This document shows positions 44,990 to 55,055 of a stretch of 64,000 nt of DNA, piece by piece. Source of the stretch: Breviolum minutum Mf 1.05b.01 (lineage: Eukaryota; Sar; Dinophyceae; Suessiales; Symbiodiniaceae); contig DF239412.1 in NCBI GenBank assembly GCA_000507305.1, forward strand, positions 146,198-210,197, in the 5' to 3' direction. Positions within the stretch are counted from its first letter, which is position 1. Each line of letters starts with the position of its first letter. The translations under genes and the position numbers were made by a program. The notes under the pieces were generated by a model, which was given only the letters and a program-made list of their open reading frames with translations, was not told where the DNA came from and ran no database searches.

Positions 44990-45504
44990 GCTGTCGTTGC
45001 TGTCGTTGCTGTCGTTGCTGTCGTTGCTGTTGCTGTTGCTGTTGCTGTTGTTGTTGTTGTNNNNNNNNNNNNNNNNNNNNNNNNNNNNNNNNNNNNNNNN
45101 NNNNNNNNNNNNNNNNNNNNNNNNNNNNNNNNNNNNNNNNNNNNNNNNNNNNNNNNNNNNNNNNNNNNNNNNNNNNNNNNNNNNNNNNNNNNNNNNNNNN
45201 NNNNNNNNNNNNNNNNNNNNNNNNNNNNNNNNNNNNNNNNNNNNNNNNNNNNNNNNNNNNNNNNNNNNNNNNNNNNNNNNNNNNNNNNNNNNNNNNNNNN
45301 NNNNNNNNNNNNNNNNNNNNNNNNNNNNNNNNNNNNNNNNNNNNNNNNNNNNNNNNNNNNNNNNNNNNNNNNNNNNNNNNNNNNNNNNNNNNNNNNNNNN
45401 NNNNNNNNNNNNNNNNNNNNNNNNNNNNNNNNNNNNNNNNNNNNNNNNNNNNNNNNNNNNNNNNNNNNNNNNNNNNNNNNNNNGTTGTTGGTGTTGTTGT
45501 TGTT

Positions 45505-45555
<51 letters not shown>

Positions 45556-45596
45556 GCTGTTGCTGTTGCTGTTGTTGTTGTTGTTGTTGTTGCTGC
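44866..45596. repeat. TTG/CTG trinucleotide tract with assembly gap
   Basis: TTG units interspersed with CTG and CGT triplets run from 44866 to 45060 and from 45484 to 45596, separated by 423 Ns (45061-45483). On the minus strand the tract reads as CAA/CAG, that is poly-Gln in one frame. The true length is unknown. Confidence 0.95.
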
Positions 45597-45599
45597 CTT

Positions 45600-45763
45600 C
45601 TTGTGCATTCCCCCAAAATCATCAAAGCGAAAATTTCGGTTTGAAACTCCTCAAATCTTAAGGCCAGCCACGATGGCTGCCGGCCAGGCTCCTTTGACTC
45701 TTTTGACTCTTTAGACCTTGGATATGGAAGACTTCTGGGTTTCTCCTTCTTCTTGCCCTTCAC
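45600..45763 (-). CDS. possible exon leading into a poly-Gln or poly-Asn tract
   Basis: The minus strand from 45763 reads a Met, KGKKKEKPRSLPYPRS, then SWLALRFEEFQTEIFALMIL, and then enters the CAA/CAG repeat. Translation of the repeat as Gln would be in this frame at its start. Because of the gap the frame beyond cannot be checked. Confidence 0.35.
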
Positions 45764-45908
45764 CTTAGCATGTCATCAGCGATCATAACATGTCAATCAT
45801 CTGTCATCTGAATGCTCAGGCCTTTAGCTGAGTTGCTTGAAGAGCCTCCACCAAACTACCACCATCGTAACCTGAAATGATGGCCATGATATGAAGATAC
45901 ATGTGCCT

Positions 45909-46041
45909 GGGTCAAACGTTGCTATAATGGGGAATGGTCATCCCACCTTTAATATCCTTCAATAGGGGTCCTTCGTAGGTTTGTCTACTATTGGGTTGAT
46001 GACCATCCCTAACACAGGGACTAAATGGGAGTTTAGACCCC
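45909..46041. mobile_element. family-E inverted-repeat element (copy 2)
   Basis: GGGTCAAACGTTG at one end (degenerate) and GGAGTTTAGACCC at the other. Internal GGAATGGTCATCCCACC pairs with GATGACCATCCC. It is homologous to 23889-24027. Confidence 0.7.
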
Positions 46042-46049
46042 AATATGAA

Positions 46050-46210
46050 CACTTGCCACTGTGCAGCAACAACAATGTCAACGTTGCGAGTCAAGAGTCG
46101 CAAATTCCACACAGACGCCCCTCTGGACCAAACGTGCCAGTCATTCTTCTGGCCACTGAAATACCTGAGCCCCACCGCAAAGGAGATGCAACGTTTGAGC
46201 TGAGCTTGTT
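46050..46210 (-). CDS. unidentified exon downstream of MORN exons
   Basis: The minus strand reads FSGQKNDWHVWSRGASVWNL then LTRNVDIVVAAQWQV. It may be the next exon of the MORN-repeat gene; no MORN motif is seen in it. Confidence 0.35.
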
Positions 46211-46329
46211 ATTCTGCTCTTATATCAGATCCTTCTCCAGCAAATGAAGCAATATCCCATTCAATTTCACGCGGCACGAAGATTTGCCAACAAAAGTGTT
46301 TCACTTAAAAATTAAGGATCACCATTCCA

Positions 46330-46950
46330 GAGTAGCAAAGAAAGCCGTGATAAAGTCAAGATGCTGTCCCTCCTCTGTTGCCCCATCCGCCCATGAATAT
46401 ATACCAAAGCCATGCTTGCGATTGCTCACATACTGGCCTGACAGCAAACCAATTTCCAGTGAACAATAGAAATCTGACGAGGTTTCCACATGTTTCCACC
46501 AAATCCTGGAATTTTTGTGAGCTTCATAGGCTCGTGAATTCTTGGTTTTTCGGGAATGAAATTGGAAGGGGCAATTTCCCGGCCTTCAAATTTGTCGCCG
46601 TTGTTGAAGCGCACCTTGGTACAACCCAGAGGTGGGCCCAACGTGGCATTTGTTGAGCAACTGGCGTGCTTTAGGACCCACAAAACCCCATGGAGTTCCC
46701 TTTCCCTTCAGGGCCTACATTCAGACATGAAGTCATGCCCCTTGCCATTGGTATACCATGTTGATCCATTTTGCTATGCTGCTATAATTGCAGCCTCACA
46801 GTTTCAGTGGAAAAAACGGCAAAAAAAGTCTGCAGTACTTGACGTCTGCCTAGGCACAATGCCACTGCCACTTGCTTCTCCTCTTGCCCACTGACCCTCG
46901 AAAATGCCACCATCAAACATCAACGTCCCAGCTCCATGGCGTTTCCCTGC
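46330..46950 (-). CDS. MORN-repeat protein
   Basis: MORN repeats (about 23 residues, G-x-G-x-Y/F-x-x-G-x-x-Y/F-x-G-x-W) bind membranes or scaffold the cytoskeleton. Three minus-strand exons carry them: 46950-46850 (GKRHGAGTLMFDGGIFEGQW then ARGEASGSGIV), 46640-46580 (GCTKVRFNNGDKFEG) and 46425-46330 (KHGFGIYSWADGATEEGQ). That is four to five repeats in phase with the family spacing. An intermediate piece near 46760-46720 (WYTNGKGHDF) may be a degenerate repeat. The exons at 47.5-47.6 kb and 46.1-46.2 kb on the same strand may extend it. Termini are unknown. Confidence 0.65.
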
Positions 46951-47059
46951 AACAGTGGCGTAACAAAAAGCTTCCCCGGAAGGATGAAAAAAACAAGTTC
47001 AACAAAATGCTTCAGGTGATTTACAAGTTCAAAATGAGCAGCAAATATATATATATATA

Positions 47060-47400
47060 GTATAAATGCCTAGAACCCCAACGACCTCTATTTTTGAAGG
47101 TCAACCCCCCCAAAACAAGGCCTAAACTCCAATCAAAACAGTGGTCATTTGGGCTCTAGGTGGTTATAAATGGTTTCTGCTGTGGCTGTGGCAGGTAACG
47201 ATGTTGGTTCAATCATGATGAACATTGGAGGACAGGCCTGAGACCCATTGACCAGCATAGGTCGTGCCATCCTTTTGATTCAGCATGCCCCAACCATCGC
47301 GCACACCAGCCTAGAGCTCTCTCACTCACAATTTTACATTACATTACTATCCTGAATTCTATCTTCTGATTCTTTCCAATCAACTTTTTTGGAAGTTGCC
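47060..47400. other. no supported gene
   Basis: Contains GGTCAACCCCCCC and short frames only. Confidence 0.35.
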
Positions 47401-47419
47401 AATTGCCTCCCCCCAAAAA

Positions 47420-47423
<4 letters not shown>

Positions 47424-47461
<38 letters not shown>

Positions 47462-47463
47462 AC
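47424..47463. repeat. CAA trinucleotide microsatellite
   Basis: About thirteen perfect CAA units just downstream (minus-strand sense) of the exon at 47480-47640. Confidence 0.95.
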
Positions 47464-47479
47464 ATTTGCCCCCAAACGA

Positions 47480-47925
47480 AGCACCTGCAACCCCCAAACT
47501 TCAAGGCTAAGGGGCCTCATCTCGGACCCCTCGATAGCTACTGCCAGATGCTTGGAATCCAGCTGCCTGCCAACTGAGAACCTCCTTGGAGCGTGGATAA
47601 ACCACAGCCTGAGGGCTTTGAAAGTGTCCCTCCCTCCCAAAAAATGCTACCAGTTGGCTGACATTTTGTGGATATATTCAGATCCTTCCTGTCATTGATT
47701 TTTCTTCAAGATGGATCTTTCGAACTAGTAGCAGATTTTTGTTTGCAAAAAGATGACCTCAATGTACCTCAGTCCTTCAAATTGTTCAGTCTGGTTTCAG
47801 GTACCTAAATTACCCACCTTCGCCTTCTTGGAGGTGGCCCATTTGAGTTGTGGTTGTGGTTGTGCAAATCCTGGGAAAATTGGCGCAAGGTTGTCCGATG
47901 GCGGTAGATGCTGGCAAGTGCAAAC
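47480..47925 (-). CDS. unidentified protein, two exons
   Basis: The minus-strand exon 47925-47815 reads ASTAIGQPCANFPRICTTTT, and exon 47640-47480 reads FKALRLWFIHAPRRFSVGRQ then AVAIEGSEMRPLSLEVWG. Both have coding character; the family is unknown. They could be 5' exons of the MORN gene. Confidence 0.4.
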
Positions 47926-48068
47926 GCATCCAAACATCAGTATAGATCTTTTTATAGAGATTCAAAAGTCATTGATATGTTCTAACCAACGGTAAGAGTC
48001 AAGTTATGTTACATTAGACATATCAGATGAATAGATTGAACGACAAGTCATGGCAACATCACTATTCA

Positions 48069-48640
48069 CTATACGAATACCAACCCCCGTGCCGAGGTTC
48101 TCGTTCGGGGTTCCGAACGGTCCACGGGCCCAGGAGAATTGGGAGGGCTTCCCTTTCGCGGACTTCTTGGTGTGCTACGAGGACTTCTGGGCGTGTTGCT
48201 CGCACTTCTCGGCGTGTTGCTGGGAGAAGCTACGAAGTAATCGGAGTACTTCTGCACAATCTGCGGCGGGCTGCAGTGCAAACTTTTATGTCACCTATTC
48301 ATATCTATTCAGCGACAGCTGAATGTGAGATTATACATATAGTGACCACAATTATTGACAAATAAATATACCATGACAAATACCATGACAAATAACATCA
48401 AACAACAACATGTTGCAAAAAAGGTAGATCAAGGTTTTGGGGGATTTTCCAACCTTTAACCTTCCACGATTCCACGCTGTCGCCTTCAATGCAGGGATGA
48501 TGGGATCGCTGGTACCAAAGGCTGGGCTCCTCCGGACCGGGCTCAGGCTGCGGATGCGGGGAGAGCCACTGGGAGAAGCGGACCTGGGCACCATGGAAGC
48601 CGATGTGCCAAAGGGGCAACCATGGTCATCTCTCCAGCCA
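48069..48640 (-). CDS. Ser/Pro/Arg-rich protein, two exons
   Basis: The minus-strand exon about 48640-48450 reads SMVPRSASPSGSPRIRSLSP and exon 48270-48090 reads SNTPRSASNTPRSPRSTPRS. Tandem (S/T)PRSxR units make this a low-complexity, probably disordered and phosphorylatable segment with many SP and TP sites. No folded domain was seen. The short TPRSPRS unit repeats at the DNA level, so slippage could be expanding it. Confidence 0.5.
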
Positions 48641-48849
48641 ATTGGGAAAGCCCCTAAATGCTACATGTAGGAAATACATTTTGAAGATGTTTTTTCAGCT
48701 GATTTCCTTGATGGCTAGATTCTAAGTGTATACAATGTTTAGCATATACCATTTCCTTTCTCCTTCCTGATGTCATCTGGGATTTAAGTCAAGAGAAGCC
48801 ATTAGAGTGTTTGAAGAGAAGCTATCAGGAAAATGACTAAAAGACCCAT

Positions 48850-49580
48850 GCAAACTTCAAACGGATGAGAATCCCTGACTTTTGTGGTTCGTGCCAGTTT
48901 GAAGCTTTTGGGGTCGGGTCACTGTGAACGAGCTTGCCGCAGGGAGAGCAGCTGGTGATCCGCTTGTCGCATACGTTGCCTGACAGCTCAGCTGTTTCGT
49001 GTTGCGAAATGCGTACAGTATCATAATTGACTGCACACTTCAAAGCAAAACCAAAACCACACCAGGGTTTTGGTATGAAATACCTCAAAACCTACCACTG
49101 AAACTAGTAAAGGAGTCCGGAGTCCACCATGATTGCTTCATGCCAAGGAGCTCCCACACCTCTGCTGGAACCCTTACCTCGGGGAAGAAACGCTTACAAA
49201 AAATGGCGTATTCAGCCGCCATGGGGGGGGAAACCTTCCTGGCTCCAAAATTTGCATCCAAGGGACAGATGGTAAAGACCTGGTTGATGTGTCCAACCCC
49301 AAGCGTTCGGCAAAATGTGAACCGCCAAGGCGGTTCGGAACGTCCGGTGGCATAGGTGCCAACATTGTGGGCCTCAGGTGACAGGTGACAAGCCGAGGGG
49401 GCCTTGGGGATGTTGATGGGGAAAGTTTTTTATCCAAGCTACCATTCGATATGCGTCTGCGGCTTGACCAGTTGCGATGGCGATGGGAGAAGTGGAAGCT
49501 GTGTTGGCTGAGCCGCCAAGCTCCTATGCGGCAGAAGACATCTAGGATTTTCAATGATCCCAAGGTGGTTAAGTGGTCAA
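48850..49580 (-). CDS. unidentified protein, three exons
   Basis: The minus strand reads 49530-49440 (LAAQPTQLPLLPSPSQLVKP), 49375-49126 and 49060-48850 (VNYDTVRISQHETAELSGNV). The middle exon has no ATG but is the clearest: 80 open residues with FTFCRTLGVGHINQVFTICP, then AEYAIFCKRFFPEVRVPAEV and WELLGMK. It overlaps a longer frame starting at ATG on the same strand, which has poor protein character. The family is unknown. Confidence 0.5.
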
Positions 49581-49779
49581 GTAGTCAAGGCCTCCAAAAC
49601 TGAACCAATTCCACAGAATTTAACCCAAATAAAAAATCATGGTGCTTCTTGCAGTGGTTTCAACCCATGAATTCGGCTCCTTTCAATTGGCTCCGAGATG
49701 ACATTGCTTGGTGAAGTTCCTGGAGCCAAAATTGGAAAGGGATAAATCGGATGATTTAACGGTATAGATATCATTGATA

Positions 49780-49888
49780 CTGATGGAAGAAATTCTGCAT
49801 CCGTTGATATGGTAAATATCCCCATATATCCCATGATTTAGATGGTTTCATATATGTTGGGTGCAGGATGTTTTTTTCCATCCAACAG
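49780..49888. mobile_element. family-A MITE (copy 9)
   Basis: CTGATGGAAGAAATTCTGC at the left and a CAGGATG...CCATCCAACAG right end (degenerate), flanked by TA/TA. Confidence 0.7.
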
Positions 49889-49929
49889 TATCATGGTAGG
49901 TGTTACACCTCCCAAAGTTTGACAACAAA

Positions 49930-50432
49930 TCGCCCCCCCTTGAATTTTTTTGTGGAATTTTTGGACGACCCACCACCCAATTTCGTGACCCACGAATTTC
50001 GTCCGGGGCTTTCAGGGGCGGATTTTTGTCTTAAATCTCCTGCAGGTGAAGTGGCCAAAGGTAGAGAAGCACCCTGGAGATCCACCCACCATGCCTTTTG
50101 AGACCTGCCAAGAAAATACGACGTTTTGGACCCTTTTGAGGACCGGCAAGCCGCTATGTGTTTTACATGCAACATCTCTACATGTTTTTGGAAGGTGCCA
50201 GTTGGGTTGTAACATAGGTTTGTTTTGCAAGAGTCTTGGACTCTCTCTATCTCTCTATCCCTTTTTGAATACATAAAATCATAATCATATACATATACGT
50301 GTATATATATATATATGTATATGTAAATACATACCAATGAATCTTAATGACTCAGTGATCTTCTCACGAGTCGAGTTGATCAACAAAATGTCTACGCCTC
50401 TGTGGTGGCTGTGCTGGAACAGTGGCGCGCTC
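49930..50432 (-). CDS. unidentified exons
   Basis: The minus-strand exon 50432-50355 follows a CAG and reads ERATVPAQPPQRRRHFVDQL. A longer open segment at 50250-49930 reads QKAWWVDLQGASLPLATSPA then KSAPESPGRNSWVTKLGG. The first is convincing, the second less so. No domain was recognised. Confidence 0.35.
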
Positions 50433-50608
50433 CTGCAAATGGGATTCGAGGAGGGATTTCAAGCTGCAAGTAATGTAGAAAATATAGGAAAAACGGGTAA
50501 CATCCGGAACAAATACTGCAATTTTTGAAGAGGATTTCAGGCTTTCCCTTCAAACAAAAAAAAGAAGGACGTTCCGGCAATCTGATAAAGACAAAGCTTT
50601 TGTAAGAT

Positions 50609-50704
50609 ACGCCCTGGAACATAATCATGGAGGTGGATGGAAGATAATTTTCCTTTCCAAACGGGTGATTTGTAGGTGATCCAGCCGTTAATCTTCCAGG
50701 GTGT
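50609..50704. repeat. family-D repeat
   Basis: ACGCCCTGGAACATAATCAT to CCGTTAATCTTCCAGGGTGT, with GGAGGTGGATGGAAGATAAT inside. Confidence 0.6.
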
Positions 50705-50799
50705 AACATCAAACATCCGAAACAAATAACTGCCATTTTTGAAGAGTTCTAAGTCTGTGATTCTGGGGGGCGCCATCTGAACATGGATATATTTCTCCA

Positions 50800-50963
50800 A
50801 GGAATGTTTGGCACAAAATCAACTTCCCCATCCACCTTGGTGGGTGATTCTTGCTCTCGACATCGAGTTGGAGATGGATCCTCACGATGAGGTGATTCCA
50901 ATTGCGGAAAAGGATATCAAGGAGATATCAAGTGGTCATGGTCAAATTGGGAGCCAAAATTAA
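50800..50963 (+). CDS. possible plus-strand exon
   Basis: The plus strand reads LAQNQLPHPPWWVILALDIE then MDPHDEVIPIAEKDIKEISS, with a stop at 50961-50963. It is strongly protein-like but lies on the opposite strand to the cluster. No ATG is present at the start, so it would be an internal or final exon. The family is unknown. Confidence 0.35.
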
Positions 50964-50999
50964 TTTAAATATTAAGTTTTCCATGATATGTTGTTCATG

Positions 51000-51240
51000 T
51001 CTAGGGGTCAATCCCTCACCAGTGTTTATTCCCATGGCGCCTTGCGGGGTGAGATTTGCTGAACATCAGCTTGCCGCATTTGTTGCAGCCTGGGCCTTGG
51101 CATGGAATCAACATGTCCGAGCTGGGAGCATCCAGTTGCAACAAGATCTGAGTTTTATGCCCAGGTCGAGTCGTTTCGGGAGGATCCTGCCAAATCAAAT
51201 CTCGGTTTCACCAAAAAATCGGGTTGCGAGGGCCCAATGA
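51000..51240. other. coding-like segment, strand unresolved
   Basis: The plus strand reads RFAEHQLAAFVAAWALAWNQ and, in another frame, SEFYAQVESFREDPAKSNLG. The minus strand reads TQILLQLDAPSSDMLIPCQG. All are open; I cannot choose between them. Confidence 0.3.
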
Positions 51241-51548
51241 ATCAACCAAATACTGTATCCAATGTGCAAAACGTTGGTGAAACATATGATGATAAGATGA
51301 TGCGATCGTGAAAACCCTACAAGAATAACACAGTATCTGCCTGACTTCCGGGTCGTCCATCAACACCAAAAGCCACCTGAAGACTACATAATAATGCAAT
51401 GCACCACAGTAACAAAATGACCAACAAGAAATTTTAGGATCATCTCAAGCTGTCGCAGCCTCCTTGGATTTCAGCTCCTGGCGAGCTGAATCTATGGCAT
51501 TTTTGCGTGTCCCTTTGAATTGCCTTTCCTCATGGCTTACTTGGAGGT

Positions 51549-51651
51549 TCCCTCCCTGAAACTAACATAACCCATGAAAATCCCAATCTTTCCTAGTAAG
51601 TACCATCAAAATGGTGGATTTTCATGGGCTATGTTAGTTTCAGGCAGGGTA
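51549..51651. mobile_element. family-C MITE (complete)
   Basis: CCCTCCCTGAAACTAACATA and TATGTTAGTTTCAGGCAGGG are inverted. The arms continue through CCCATGAAAATCC and GGATTTTCATGGG. Confidence 0.85.
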
Positions 51652-51659
51652 CATCCCTA

Positions 51660-52590
51660 ATATTTTTCAAGTCTCACCAGTTTGACTATGGTATTTTGGC
51701 CTTGGAATCCGTGTAGAACCACTGATCAGCTTTCGGCTGCATCCTTAGACTCCGAGCTCACTTCACCAAGATGGACATATGAGAAGCTGAACTTTGCTTG
51801 ATGAACCATGCTTTATAGCTGAACTTTGGGGGTTCAGCCATGGTTAAGATGTTTAGCCAGTTTAGCTCAACCCCCCAAAAGAAAAAGGCCCAAGGTGACC
51901 AACTTCATCACCAAGTGACCGATGCCCAGATGAGAAGTCACGCGGAGAAGGGGAAGGGTCGCGGGAGCGAATCTCCCACCACTCCCGACCACCTGCTCTT
52001 GTTGGGATCCAAAATTTTGCCATCCAAATTAGACATGAAAGAAGAAACATGAAGAAACCATTTTTGGAGTATACAATCCTGAATTTCTTAACATGGAACT
52101 TGAAAATCAGCCCCTCAAAAAAGGGGACTCCGTTGGAAACCATCGTTTTCAAGGTTCTATGTTAAGCTTTGGGGGTATATCTTGGGTCCTGCCCAAAAAC
52201 TGATTTCACAGTGGATAGTGAAGATTCTTCATAAAAACAAATACTTGCCAACCTCCAAGGTATATCTTTATACACTCCTGTAAACTAACATAGCCGTGGA
52301 AAGTCCACCTTTTTCATAGTATTTTCCAGGAAAGATGGTGATTTTTATGGGCTAAGGCTATGTTAGTTTCAGGGAGGGTAGTCTTCACATGACTATCTCA
52401 ACCCTTCTAGCAGCCTGACTCTTGTTGACTCTTGGAACGACCATGTACTGGAAGCCATGGTGGACGACCATCCAGCGGGCCTGTGGAAAGGTAATTTGGA
52501 GGTAAATATATCAAGTGAGGTACTAGGTTTCAACTATCAACAGTGTGAAACAATATAAATGTAAGTGTATATGCATACATGCAATCATGG
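51660..52590. repeat. repeat-bearing non-coding stretch
   Basis: It contains a family-D copy (52085-52177, ends AACATGGAACTTG and TTCTATGTTAAG) and a family-C copy (52271-52380, ends CCTGTAAACTAACATAGCC and GGCTATGTTAGTTTCAGGGA). No exon is supported. Confidence 0.6.
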
Positions 52591-52594
52591 CATA

Positions 52595-52596
52595 CA

Positions 52597-52641
<45 letters not shown>

Positions 52642-52650
52642 GTCGGTCTG

Positions 52651-52689
<39 letters not shown>

Positions 52690-52722
52690 GTCGGTCTGTC
52701 TATCTATCTATCTATCTATCTA

Positions 52723-52761
<39 letters not shown>

Positions 52762-52793
52762 TTCTATCTATCTATCTATCTATCTATCTGTCG

Positions 52794-52829
<36 letters not shown>

Positions 52830-52858
52830 TTCTATCTATCTATCTATCTATCTATCTA
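52595..52858. repeat. TATC/TGTC tetranucleotide microsatellite
   Basis: About 65 tetranucleotide units. TATC blocks alternate with TGTC blocks in a repeated higher-order pattern (TATC array, TGTCGGTCTGTC, TATC array). Confidence 0.95.
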
Positions 52859-52874
52859 TAAGCTTGCATCATCT

Positions 52875-53465
52875 ACTTTCACATATTTCACATCCCCTGC
52901 CTTCCTTCCTGGGGCTGTATCCTTCGGGAGAAGCTCCGCCACGTTTTGGCAAATCCCCCGTGCTTTGGCTTTGCTCGGGTTGTTTTTCTCGACGTTTGGG
53001 GCTCGCAGAACGACTGGAAGCTGAAGGTGAGGCAACCTGGCCATGACCTGGAGTATGTCCATCAATGTGCTCATCAAGTTGGATCAATTTTTCAGGTGGT
53101 AAAAAGAAAAAATGACTGCTAGAAACCACCACTAAATTCAAGATGAAGCTTTCAATGATTCAACCAACAATGATTCGTCCACCTTGAGGTGGAAATTTCT
53201 GCACCACACGAGCTTGCAAGGCTTTTGTCGGTTGATGTAGCCCCTCTCTTTTTCGGCCTAAGTTGCCAGCCAAACATCAGCCAGACACTGGACGAACTTC
53301 AATGACGGTGCTCTCAGAATGCCATCGAGGGAACTTGGTGGCCTTGATTCTGGTGTACTTGCCCTTGATCTACCTTGGGGGCCAGCACCCCAGCACAAGG
53401 GTTGGATCATCTTTACAAATAGCTGCCCTCCTAACTCCAGCTTCTATGACAGAAGATGGTGACTT
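52875..53465 (-). CDS. probable 3' exons of the coiled-coil/IQ gene
   Basis: The minus strand reads 53465-53365 (SPSSVIEAGVRRAAICKDDP), 53360-53270 (IKGKYTRIKATKFPRWHSES then TVIEVRPVSG) and 53035-52875 (Ser/Arg/Lys-rich, ASSRSASPKRREKQPEQSQS, ending in a stop next to the tetranucleotide array). The frames differ. Function is unknown. Assignment to the IQ gene upstream is by strand and proximity. Confidence 0.4.
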
Positions 53466-53735
53466 AGAGTATTTTACGTGGAGAATTAGCACCTGTGTTT
53501 TATGATATGTTTTATTGAGCCACCTTCGGGCCACCTAGATTTTCCTTCCTCCAAATATGCCCAGCTACTAGGAGAAACTCTTGGTGAGTCAGATCGAGCA
53601 TGTGCCCATCTCCCACGTGGTATGGATCGCATCCGATCTGGTGCCACCTTCACAACTGGTGGAGCCTAAGCAACATCAAACGCTGGGATAAGGGTGAGAT
53701 GGAGTGAAGCCTGATTTCATGCATCCAAGCTCATA

Positions 53736-53855
53736 CTGTTGATGGAAGACATCCAGCTATATAACCAACCACCTGGGACCTGCGATGTATAAAACCCTAT
53801 CAATAATGGGATAAACTGCCAACTTCAACTGGTGCAGGATTTCTTTCATCAACAG
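53736..53855. mobile_element. family-A MITE (copy 10)
   Basis: CTGTTGATGG and TCATCAACAG ends with TA/TA flanks. The body is in the opposite orientation to most copies. It begins about 20 bp after the exon ending near 53880. Confidence 0.85.
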
Positions 53856-53869
53856 TAAGAGGCTTTTAA

Positions 53870-55055
53870 AAAAATCAGTTTACGAATCGAAATTGAGAGT
53901 GGCTGCCAAGCGTCTCGTTCGACTGGCTGGACCTTTGGTTTTGCCTTTTGTGGTGTCTGACTGTGTCCTACCACTGAGCAAAGGCAGATCTTTGATTCTG
54001 AAGTTGCATTTTCGAGAGTATGAACGATGAACTCACTTGGCATTCTCAGCATCCATCACCCTGACATACCCTGTGACCACATTTCACCCACTTGAATTTC
54101 AAAAACAAAAGTCAAGTGCAACCCAAATTCCTTGCCTTTTTCTAGTCTGCCATGCTCAGTTTTACGTGCTTCTCCAAATGCATGCGCGCGGCTCCGCTGA
54201 TGCCTTGAAGATAAAGCCAAATAATCTCCACTCTCGCAATGTCACTGCTGGCCCTCCTACAAATCTCTTAGCACAACACGCGCTAGCTCGCCGGAACGCT
54301 TGAATCTTTCGTGCCGCTTGCTCCTTTTTGGCCGCCTGAAACAGCCGAGCGACAACGAACTCGGTGAGGTAAGGATCAAATCAAGGATCAAAATAGGGAA
54401 AAAACAGATCCACTTCGCCTCTTCTCGTGCAACTGCCTTTCTCTTCTCAGCCTGTTCCTCTTGCATGGCTCTCCAAGCAATTTTTTCTCGCCTTGAGCGG
54501 ATGCAAAAAAAACATATCAAAAAAAAGATTGACATCAATCAATCACAACTCTGTGTCAAGTACTGAAAAAAATTCTTGTATGTATATTAACTATATCATC
54601 TTAGCTGAGTCTTCATGTTTTTTGTGTGTGTGACAAGTCTTCATATTTTATCTCCATTTTGTGGCACCTTTTAACGGAAAAAAACCGGGAAAAAATCCAC
54701 CACATCTGAGCTGCTCTTTCTCAATCTTCTTCGCTCGGTCAACTTGTCGTGCTTCACGGTCTTCTGAATCCATGGAGAGCTCCTGAAGGGAAGGAAGATC
54801 ATCAAAAAAAACACAAATCTGAAGCAAATAACTACAATCCATCCAAATGATTTGGATGTGTTAAAGAAAAATAATGAAATCTAAGGAAAACCTTCTTCCA
54901 TGTATTCCACCAAACAAGTTTGAAGACATGGTCGAATTTCATCCCACCAACCTCTGCTTCAGAGCTGCCACGACTTCCCCTCGGGCTTCGAGGGCTTCGA
55001 GGGGAGGCGCTTCCACTGTGCCCTCCTTCGCAACTGACAGGGGTTTTTGCAAGGT
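53870..55055 (-). CDS. coiled-coil protein with IQ motif
   Basis: Minus-strand exons are 55050-54950 (SVAKEGTVEAPPLEALEARG then VVAALKQR), 54790-54700 (SLQELSMDSEDREARQVDRA then KKIEKEQL), 54515-54410 (RREKIAWRAMQEEQAEKRKA), 54335-54155 (AAKKEQAARKIQAFRRASAC then TLREWRLFGFIF) and 54040-53880 (FIVHTLENATSESKICLCSV). The charged heptad-like helices followed by ARKIQAFRRA (IQxxxRxxx) indicate a coiled coil with a calmodulin-binding IQ motif, common in flagellar and cytoskeletal proteins. The frames alternate cleanly between exons. Termini are not resolved. Confidence 0.6.

Noticed and set aside
44856-45644. Long plus-strand frame encoding poly-Leu then poly-Cys
   Set aside because: It is only the TTG/CTG microsatellite and the gap read through; the flanks on this strand have no protein character.
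52545-53046. Plus-strand ORFs rich in Tyr-Leu-Ser-Ile
   Set aside because: Pure translation of the TATC/TGTC array; all three frames are open for that reason.
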